Shown here: in pieces, positions 55,380-64,000 of the stretch
How the letters are laid out: each line of letters opens with the position of its first letter
Position numbering within the stretch: position 1 is the first letter of the stretch
DNA from: Agaricus subrufescens
Lineage: Eukaryota; Basidiomycota; Agaricomycetes; Agaricales; Agaricaceae
Assembly (NCBI GenBank): GCA_029945375.1
Contig: CM057063.1
Coordinates: forward strand, 2,105,894-2,169,893
Reading direction: 5' to 3'
DNA length: 64,000 bases
Made by a program: the position numbers and the translations under genes
The notes under the pieces: model-generated
What the model was told of the DNA's origin: nothing
Database searches by the model: none
Seen by the model: the letters and a program-made list of their open reading frames with translations, nothing else

Positions 55380-56040
55380 ATACTCCTCACCAAAGTGAAC
55401 CATAGTATCATAGTGCCAGGTACCACAATACTCAATAGCTGTGTTAGAGTATGGTATCACTCCTTCCCAGAGTACCACAGTACTGCACCCCACCTATGCA
55501 AAGAGTATCTTGATATTTTCAATGATGAAGGTAGCACAGTATAATTGTACTGCCTTCATGGTGACAGAGTATTATAATACTCACTCAGGAAAGATGTTGC
55601 AGTAGCTTAATCCCCTTGAGTGCAACAGTATTGTAAACCTACTGTCCAGCAGTACAGTTAGACCAGAAGTCTTCATCAACCAAGAGTATCATATTACTCG
55701 CAATGCCAAGGTACCACAGTATGATAATACTCATCCGTAGAGTGCCACAGTACTGGAACCCTCCTGTGCAGAGAGTACTATTATACTCACACCGCCAAGG
55801 TGCCACAGTATGATAATACTCATCTGTAGAGTGCCACAGTACTGTAACCCTCCTGTGCAGAGAGTACTATTATACTCACACTGCCAAGGTGCCACAGTAT
55901 GATAATACTCATCCATAGAGTGCCACAGTACTGTAGCCCTCCCATGCAGAGAGTACTATTATACTCACACTGCCAAGGTACCACAGTATGATAATACTTT
56001 TCTCCAGAGGGCCATAGTACTGTCAAACTCCCATGTAGAT
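55380..56040. repeat. ~89-bp minisatellite
   Basis: Three good units begin near 55711, 55801 and 55889, plus a partial one near 55977. Each contains CCACAGTATGATAATACTC, GTGCCACAGTACTG and GAGAGTACTATTATACTC. Older, more diverged units reach back to about 55380. The units contain short inverted repeats (AGTAT...ATACT). It lies just beyond the 3' end of the KDZ gene. Confidence 0.85.
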
Positions 56041-56065
56041 ACTGTAAAAACCAGTTATATATTTA

Positions 56066-59000
56066 CATTCTCAAGATTTTAAGGTGATTCCAAATTGAAA
56101 GAAAAACAGAAGTGTACAAAATAGCTCTATCCTGACCCATATATCGAAGAGATTTCCAAATCTTGGAAAGCCCACCATTACCACACTCTGCAGCACTTGA
56201 ATTGATCCTACCAAGTGCTGGTTGTGTCTGCACATAAGTTTTGAGGAAAAATGCAGTAGAACATCGAGTATGACCCAGTGCATGAAAGTCATCAATGAGG
56301 AAAGTGGTGTCTGCAAAGAACTTTGGTTCTCTCGCTCTGCAGTATGGTGCCAATTGACAAGCAAAATCATAGATCACATACTTGGGAGCCTTGGGCCAAC
56401 GTGTAACCAGAGCTGAGAAAACATCATTACGCCCCTCACTTTCAGGAATAAAATGAAAGCCATAGCAAATGCTATGGGTACACCACACAGCCATAATCCC
56501 TCCAGTAAGTTTGTTCTCACCATATTCACTGTAAAACTTGTTACAGGCTCCACCTCACTCCTTAGGCTCTTTTGAGACATCACTTGACATATTTGGATAT
56601 TGTGGTCAATGTCGAATTTGTGGCAAGCTATACTTGCAGCCACTCTGGTCATAAAAATCAGGAAAAAAATAGCTTATTGTTATAAGATCATACCTTTTTC
56701 CAACCACCATCTACAGTAACACTAGGACTAAGTTGAAGTAGAAGATAACCTTCATGGATGACAGAACTGTAGAGAACATCCCCAACTTGTTTCATAAGAC
56801 TGAAGATAACTTGTGCAAGAGTGCATGAGAGGGTGCTTCAAGAAATGATTGTAGTGCTTTCAAAGCTGGCTGATTGACAACTTGCAAACATGATTCATTT
56901 GTTGAAATCTGATATTGTTTCAGTTAATGGTCAATTTTAACCTATTTGAGAACACTTACCTGCGAAAAAAACTTCCTGACCTCAATTGGTGGTTCACCCT
57001 TTGATTTAAGTTGCAAATGTCCATAATAACTTGTTAAGAGATGCTGTAGGCCTTCACATTTTTCACCGGCAAGTTGCACAGCTTCATCAATGTCATGAAG
57101 TTTTTGAATCATTGTATCAATGACAGTTGAATCAATTTCTGTCTATGAGTTACTTGTTAGTTTGAGGCTTAACCATAAATAACAGAGACTTACATCATTG
57201 CTCTTAGAAAGAATGGTTTGAAGAGATAGTGGTGCACCCATTAGCAAAGAAAGTAGCTTCCTCAAATGGACATTGTCAATGAACTGTTGGTTCTTGGGAT
57301 AGCAACAGTTCCGAATGATGGCATCATGATGCTTTGAAGTTGGTGGATAGATCATCTCCAAGATTTGCTTCTTGTTATACGCCAATGTTACCCCATCCCA
57401 AATTACAGTCTCCAGAGTAGGCCCACACCGAGGGCAGACCAAGCCGTTAGAGAAGTCAACCAACTCAATATATCCAAACCATACTTTCCTAAACACAGAT
57501 TCTTCTACAAATGAAGGCATGGCAGGCCGGGACCATTTATGGTATCTCCTAACCACCAGTTTGATCCATGAAGTGAATGGTGTTTCTGACGAGGTGAAGG
57601 CGGAGGTATATTCATCTAAGAGATCATGGGAAAAGAGGAGGCTATTGTTGTAGTTGAATAATCCCAGTTCACGACCATCAGGCCCGATAGCTTTGCTTGA
57701 ATAATGAAATGATTGACACTTTGGACATTTTTGGAGGTGAATATGCGTCAAAAGAGGTCTGACTAGTGTAAATACTGTGCATGGCTTCTTGAAGACATCT
57801 GCACCCGGAAGAAAAGGTTGGCCACAGCTACATTGGCCTTCTGGTGTCAATTGTATAGGGTCAGGTACAGTTTCCACTGGCCGTGCGTTGTCATATAATG
57901 GGCGGTCCGTTGGCAAGTGTGCCCAATCGGACACCATGATGGGCAGATGCGAGATGCAAGAGAGGCTGCCCTTCGCAGCCAGAGCATGAACACGAACAGG
58001 CTCTGTGAACAGGTGTCATTAACTATGTACTCATCACATCATTTACACTCACCTGTTACAGCAATAGTATAGTCGTTGGAATCATTGTTTGCTGTGAGAA
58101 GTTGCCCTAGGTAAACTTGGCACTTTGTTACGTGATTACAGTGGTTGCCACCATCTCGCAAACATCTCCAACTGCCAAAGCCTGTATCGGCACCCACATA
58201 GGTGACCACCACCCAATTCTTCACTGAGGAAGGAATGCCATCAATACAAACAGAGAAGATGTTGATCATGCCATCATCGACAAGATCTCTCCAGAACAGG
58301 ATGACCGGCTCAACAGGCCCTTTGAACTCCCATCAGACAATGCCTTCTTGGAAACAACATGTACGCACCTTCTGGAATTGAGCTGTTCAGTGGTCTTTCC
58401 TCACTCAGGTAACGTTGATGAACACAGGTTTCTTTTTCTCTTGCAGCGGGACAGTAGCAGACAGGAAACAGCTCCCCGCTTTCAGCACGATCCATTTGAA
58501 CATGGTACCAATATTGCTAAGATGAAATTCATCAGACTTGTCTTCACTCCCCTTGCCAGTGCAGGTACGCCCACTCACCATTCTCTTCGCTGATCTTGAA
58601 TCCCATCCTGTCACAATGTATAGCTCAGGAGCAAGCTGAAAAAATGGGATGGCCTCAGCCATTACAGCTTCTGCAAAGAGTTTGTAGGCATTGGCAGCGC
58701 TGCTTGTACCCGATGCTGGCCATATCCCCCCGGCAGTGAGCTGCCATCCCTCTGTCACATCATCCCAACCTGACTCGAGGAGTCCACGGTTACTAACATC
58801 CTCATAGCTCCTTCCAGCATGCGAATCTGGGGACACTTGAACAACCGCTTCCACAATCTCAGAAGACTTCGCCTGGCTGGAGGGATGGTGTGGTTGAGTC
58901 TCAGGTCTTGAACGGATGGACACGTGGAGCCGTCTCTTGTTCTGCGGTGAGGGATTTGGCAATGTTTCTGGAGTAGGATCACTCCTTGGTAACTCAGGAG

Positions 59001-59067
59001 GTCGTTGAAGCAAAATGTGGGTGCCAGGAGGAGGCGTTAGAAGGTGAGGAAGCTTTGAACCAGGCAT
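56066..59067 (-). pseudogene. KDZ transposase gene with CxC-type cysteine clusters
   Basis: A multi-exon minus-strand gene. Exon 1 starts MPGSKLPHLLTPPPG at 59067 and runs to FINVT near 58412, with WQLTAGGIWPASG and AEAIPFFQLAPELYIVTGWD. A second exon (about 58269-58050) has WVVVTYVGADTGFGSWRC followed by HCNHVTKC. A large exon (57937-57143) has QCSCGQPFLPG, CPKCQSFHY and VCPRCGPTLE. These fit the cysteine clusters (CxC4 type) found with KDZ transposases. The catalytic part (56640-56066) has YVIYDFACQLAPYC, LIDDFHALGHTRC and NSSAAECGNGG, the D, D..FH..GH and E pattern of Kyakuja-Dileera-Zisupton enzymes. A TGA lies before GGACNKFYSEYGENK near 56555, so it is probably inactive. Confidence 0.8.
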
Positions 59068-59187
59068 GTGGAGAAAAAACAGCTGGAACAAGTACAAGTG
59101 TCACAGCTGCTGACGTATAGTATCCTCATACCCGACTCCTTTTACAAAGCAGCTGACCTCCTAATCTAGAGATGCCTACATTCCTCC

Positions 59188-60560
59188 TTGCTTTACATGA
59201 CTCCCACTGGAAGCAAGAGGGCCAGCAAGCGCCTTAGGCCCCCCCCAACTAGTCCGATACCATCAGCGCACGTGCCCAGACAATGCCACAAGTGCCCCAG
59301 TCTACCTTTGAAATCGACATGTAGCTGTTCGAAGCGGCACACCGTTGTGCCTGGCAACAAAGTGCGTCACACTTATCCTTACTTGTAACATTCCTCATTC
59401 TCATCTCTGACCGCCAGTGTGAAGCCATTGGGGTATGTCACGCTTATCTTAGTTTGTAACATCCCTCCTCATCTTTTACCACCAGCCTGAAGCCATTGTT
59501 GGTTCCAGCTGCCTCACCCTCTTACCAACCGGCATTGTATCAACACCAGGGCAGGAAACTCCACAAGCGCAAGGCAATGTTGCCAATTCCAGCGATCACT
59601 CACACGAGATGCCCCAAGAAGAGTCGGTGAGTCATCTCGCGCTGTTTGAAGCTATGTCCGCCTATTGACAAGATACACCTGAAGAGACACATGGAAGCAC
59701 AACGTCTACTCCCCGTAGAGGGTCTGATCGCCATTGACCCCACCCTGTTGGTGCTGTCTCATGCATCAGGCGGTGGCGTGGCTGCGGAAGTAGCAGAGCA
59801 AGAGGGTGGAGGCGGAGAAGATGAAGGCGAAGAAGATGAAGACAGTGAAAGCAGAGGACGCATGAAAGATACAGCGCAACGTAAAAGTAAGCAGCTAACT
59901 GCTAGGGAGAGAGCTATGAAGTATGGCATGGTAGATGGAGTGATGAGAGGAAACACGGTGCATAGTATGTTGTTGCCTGTCTTATATGAGGGACGCCTTG
60001 AGTTGTTGAGTTGCATAGGAATAATATGGCAGAATGAAAAACAAAGACCTATTACCGATGCCTCATCCGTGACGACGTGATACAATCACGAATTGCCTTT
60101 AATTATATCCCGTGTAAGGATGCCATTTTTGTTTAAGAGCTCTACACAACTTTTGATATTATATACTTGGCAGGCCAAAAGAATGGCACTTGAGACCGAC
60201 GCCTACGTGCTGATCCTAGCACAGCAAGCCACAGGTTCTTCTGCCAGCATTCACTTTGCTTCGGAACGCATGAGAAGAGATGCATTCGAGCCATGTGCCA
60301 ACCTCGTCAACCAATTCCAGTCATTGATGATGCAGCTGGTCATCGCTAAACGCTCAACTGCTTTGGCCCTAGCTCAGAATCTCGAAGCATCAGAGAAAGC
60401 ATGGGCTGAAGCCGAGGAAAAGCTGATGGAAAGAGAGAGTGCAGCAAATTTAACTGAAGCGGCGTTGGCAGCATCGCAGAGTGCCAATCAGTCGTTACTT
60501 GAAAAATTAGAAACCCTTAGAAATAGTGTTTCTTGCAGCCCCCAGCGCCCCCTGGGATAA
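59188..60560 (+). CDS. Hypothetical coiled-coil protein gene, divergent from the KDZ gene
   Basis: Plus-strand pieces suggest a spliced gene. They are MTPTGSKRASKRLRPPPTSP (59196), with CHKCPSLPLKSTCSC; an exon EAIVGSSCLTLLPTG (about 59490) ending MPQEES before GTGAGT at 59628; and an exon with IHLKRHMEAQRLLPVEG, an acidic run and KQLTARERAMKYGMVDGV (59670-59965). The last part is a clear coiled coil (ASEKAWAEAEEKLMERESAA; 60180-60560). I recognise no family, and exon joints after 60080 are uncertain. The head-to-head spacing to the KDZ gene is about 120 bp. Confidence 0.35.
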
Positions 60561-61670
60561 CAATATCTACTTTCTTCTAACCTCTGTATCTACCAATGAC
60601 AACGATCCTATATGCCCAAAATTGATGCGTGATCCGTTCAGTCCACCAGCAAAATGGGCCACCTAACCACATGCCCATGAATGACCAGTGAGAATGCAAA
60701 CAATAATCCGGGAGGTTGGTTTGATTTGAATATCTATATGTCCAATATACGTGATGCAGTCTACCCAAACGTCCATGGATGGCCAGTGAGAATGCGAATG
60801 TTATTCTAGTAAAAAGCTGTTTAGGGCTTACCTTGACCTCTTGAACTTAATAAATCATACTACAGGCCCCTTAACAATATGGGACCTATTGACGAGGATG
60901 AGCGTTGGAAGCCTGAGATCCGTAGATATCTAGAAGCCACATTTTCAAACATATATGTAGTCACAACCGCTTAACTTCCATCTCACATATTTGCTCACTG
61001 GCATACACATACTGCACTTGCGGGGTTATTTGAGGACACTTTCAGTTGTACACACTTTCAGGAACCTCGTTTGAGCCCAAGTCCTTCTTTGCTTGTGGCT
61101 CATATGGATGTTGTCCCAGTGTGAGGTCTTTCACAAACTCTATTAGCCCATGTGTTAGCAATCCCGGCAAACTTGGTGGTAGTAGGCTGCGGTTCAAGTG
61201 GTGCCACTGACAATGTGCAGGATGTATAACACACCATGGGTGGGCTCATCATTGCAGAGTAACACTACAGCTGCCTTGATACTGTTTAGTCTTGCAAAAC
61301 ATATTTACATCAAAACCTCCGAGTAGGCAATACATGATCTATCGTGTTACATAACAATGGGATTTTGCAATAGCTGCCATTGGAGCATTTCAACTGTTTG
61401 ATACACGAACCGTAGCATCATCCATGGTACACATAATATCATATTTTATGAGGTTGTGTTGCTTGGACTTTGGTGTTACATTGATGCACTTAAGTGACGT
61501 CGACAACACCTTGAAGAGTGGTGACAGATATATAAATAACACAAGAAACCCTAACCTCGGGCCAAAATCGGACATACATAATCACAGGGTTTTTACATTA
61601 CAGGTTGGTAATTGGATGATACATCAGTGCAGTGGTGAAAATGGCGTAAAAAAATGAGTATGTACAAAGA
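60561..61670. other. No recognisable gene
   Basis: There are two copies, about 90 bp apart (60670 and 60770), of a stretch sharing CCAGTGAGAATGC. A short MGPIDEDERWKPEIRRYLEA-like reading at 60880 cannot be extended. Nothing else is recognised. Confidence 0.35.
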
Positions 61671-61717
61671 CTTAGAATGTAGATTGGTGGGGATCCTCCA
61701 CCAATCTACATTCTAAG
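61671..61717. repeat. Perfect inverted repeat, 20-bp arms
   Basis: CTTAGAATGTAGATTGGTGG, a 7-nt spacer GGATCCT, then the exact complement at 61698-61717. It lies in otherwise featureless sequence and is unrelated in sequence to the palindromes at 29262 and 44744. Confidence 0.9.
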
Positions 61718-62451
61718 TCAAATTGAGAATAACTATGTATGATACAGACAAGTGATAAAATACAATTATTAGTGATTACAAGGAGTGCGTTTGAAAACAA
61801 GGAGTGCATTTTAAAGAACGTGAGCAGTTGGTTTACGAATACTGACATAAGTAAGAACACACCTTAAATTGATTTTTGGGGCAATGTCGCTGATCGAGTC
61901 GCCTTTGAAGCCAGTGTTACAAAGACGGAAAAACAGAGACAGCGCCAGTCGCATTGCCCCTAAAAACAGTGTTAATTTGTAATTGTGTGCGCAAATGGTT
62001 TCAACTCAGCTGGGCCATTTAGGGTGGATGAGGGAAGAATAAGAAGAATGAGGCGGCTGGAATCTGATGGTGAATCTCTGTATGTGACTCTACTCACCAG
62101 CAATAAGCGTGCGACAAAACTGCGATGAAGATCTGTGCACAGGCACTGCATAGGTATGAACCATTCCACTTGTCATGTAATGTAACGCACTGTTTATAAT
62201 GCAGACACTGGGACAATATCATACAAGCTGAGAAGTATGATTCATCATAGACTTGTCAAATTGCTTGAGAAAATAAGTAAATACCTTACTTTTGAAAGTG
62301 TCAACAATGACCAATCAATATCGCAATACCAAATGAGATGCTGGCATGCAAAGGGCGTTAAAAAAGCAAATATGATGATGACAACGATGATGGGCATACC
62401 TTTTGTGAGGATACAGAAACCGGTGGCAGGCAAATGCCTTGTCAAGTCTCG
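61718..62451. other. No recognisable gene
   Basis: AT-rich sequence with small frames only. Nothing is supported. Confidence 0.4.
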
Positions 62452-62640
62452 TGATGAGAGATAGGCCAACACTACGACCCACGCACCATTTCTGGTGCGA
62501 TGAGAGAGCAGTAAATTCCCAGAACCCAAGTCTTGCGATGAGACATAGGCCAATGCTACAACCCACCCATCATTTCTGGTGGGATGAGAGAGCGGTAAAT
62601 CCCCAGAACCCAAGTCTTGCGATGAGATGCATCCCCTGCT
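62452..62640. repeat. ~85-bp tandem repeat, 2.3 copies
   Basis: Units share AAGTCT.G.GATGAGA.ATAGGCCAA.GCTAC and CATTTCTGGTG.GATGAGAGAGC and start near 62450 and 62530. A third unit begins near 62610 and fades. Frames on both strands stay open across it by chance. Confidence 0.8.
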
Positions 62641-64000
62641 ACAATCCACTCAAAGTAGATGTACAGCAAGAGTGTAGTGTACCTTCCATCCTGCTTGAAA
62701 AAGCGTGATGATGCTGAAGGGAGCTCCCCAGCTCTTGCCCGGGGCTGACTCGCCCAAGATCTCAGTGTCACTCATGGTATACCGCGGGCGCTCGGCAATG
62801 CCTTAAGTTTGATGTCGACTATGGCTGAGGACAGCAGAGGAGAGGAAACTAAAGGTGGGAAAAAAGATCAGAACAAGCCTATATACCATTGATCGTGGCA
62901 CTGATAGGAGTACGCAATTGGAACAGAATCTTCAGATAGTAACCCAGTGGGGTTAATTTTTGAATTTGTTCTTCACGCATTTGAACCAGTTTAATTCCTT
63001 TGGACCAGTTTAATCCCTTTGGACCTGAAGAGCGGGGATCTTGGAGACCAGCCCTGACAGAGATACCTTCAAGAGGCAAGTATCATTCCTACAGAGAGGG
63101 ATTCATAAAGTCGCGAACAGAGAGAATGGCAATGGTGATCATGTCCAAGGTCCAATCGGTGGAACGTCGGCCAAACAATATCAAATATGAACCATGACAC
63201 CACTTGTACAACGTGCATCAAATGAGCACATGGTCCTTCGACTCCTTTCCCATCCCCTCTGTGACTCCTATCATACCTCGTATATATGGGAACAAGGGTT
63301 CAGTACCATAGTACTACCCCTACACTGTCCCCTTCTCCCAATGTTCGCCAATCGTCAAGCAAGAGATCGCCAATATTCTTTGTTATGCGCCTCGACCTGT
63401 ACTCCCACCCCACAGCTCCTTGACGTAGCATGACCTGCCATGTGCATGGGTGCTGTTTGCTGAAGGTCGCACCATTCACCCTCAATCTAACTGCCCCATT
63501 GCAATTGTGATCTCTTGGTGTTCCAGGTATGGTGTGCCCTCCTATCAGCCACAGCCTCTGATTAGTTACTTTCCTTGCCTCGCCCCATTCTTTCTCCTCA
63601 ATCCGGCTGCGTCATCAATCTCTCAACGTTTCCGGTACGGTGTGCATCCCATCGGCCGCTGCCTCCAATTACTTGATTTTGGTCAGGATCGCACTAGGTA
63701 CCAGCGTGTCATTGGCTGCGTGGCTGCAACATTGGCCGGCCAAGTGTGGAATTGCCAAATCGCGTTATCATGTTCTCTCAATGTTTCAGGTACAGTCTTA
63801 TTGTTTCAGGTACGGTGTATGTCCTATCAGCTGCCGCCTCCGATGAGGCTTTGCATCAGCAAACATCATCCGCGACCGCAGATGCCTTAGGACTGCCACC
63901 AACAGTAAGTAACCCTTTAGGTATGTGCTCAGAAAGATATATAAAGAACATATTTAGTCGCAGGATCAAATGGTCGCCGAGCCGACTGTAGAGGTGTGTC
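62641..64000. other. No recognisable gene; short dispersed repeats
   Basis: A 21-bp tandem pair (CCAGTTTAAT.CCTTTGGA) lies at 62988-63026. Three copies of a GTTTC.GGTA.GGTGT..... CC.ATC.GC..C.GCCTC motif lie near 63520, 63628 and 63808. Several frames cross these but have no known motif. The right edge may enter another gene. Confidence 0.35.

Noticed and set aside
58405..58593. Plus-strand frame opposite the first KDZ exon
   Set aside because: The minus frame has the conserved KDZ N-terminal text and splice sites, so the plus frame is its complement.

Overview
The window reads as nuclear DNA of a filamentous basidiomycete (Agaricomycetes most likely). The reasons are short 45-65 bp GT-AG introns, KDZ-type transposase remains with cysteine clusters, NACHT and GCN2/Chk1-like kinase remnants, OrsD-RecQ helicases, and chromodomain Ty3/gypsy elements that appear to prime themselves. 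It is an accessory, transposon-dominated region: I can follow only two protein genes that look intact (a FAD monooxygenase at 52183-53980 and a small zinc-finger gene at 42731-43573), plus a nearly intact Ty3/gypsy element at 31814-38665. I cannot name the species.

Layout. 1-3067 (minus): a transposase-like gene riddled with TGA stops. 4389-6905 (plus): a truncated OrsD-type helicase gene, followed by a G-rich repeat and a 66-bp minisatellite (6913-7800). 7801-18569: mostly decayed sequence with two Chk1-like kinase pseudogenes, a duplicated non-coding block, a GOST-like receptor fragment, a proline-rich gene fragment carrying a MITE, a ~101-bp minisatellite, and a GCN2-like kinase pseudogene split by a 1.4-kb solo LTR. 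18570-26663 (minus): a degraded chromovirus that carries an antisense cysteine-cluster gene. 27578-28808: a NACHT NTPase pseudogene. 30356-42342 (plus): a second OrsD-RecQ helicase gene, split by the 6.85-kb Ty3/gypsy element that left a TCCAA target duplication. 45968-48242 (minus): a sugar-transporter pseudogene; 48407-49794: a second solo LTR. 50320-51206: the fuller paralogue of the proline-rich fragment. 52183-53980: the monooxygenase. 55380-56040: an ~89-bp minisatellite. 56066-59067 (minus): a KDZ transposase gene. 59188-60560: an unknown coiled-coil gene. The last 3.4 kb hold short tandem repeats and nothing I recognise.

The strongest window-wide signal is how the genes have died. Nearly all frame-breaking stops I could place are TGA, often where arginine is expected, and one pair of paralogues inside the window shows CGA in one copy and TGA in the other. 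This fits CpG methylation followed by deamination. The young Ty3/gypsy element is still CpG-rich, whereas the older elements and one of the two solo LTRs have lost CpGs. The most unusual content is the antisense zinc-cluster gene inside the chromovirus, the two accessory sense ORFs after pol in the younger element, the self-priming sites in both, and families of perfect palindromes and palindrome-cored minisatellites.
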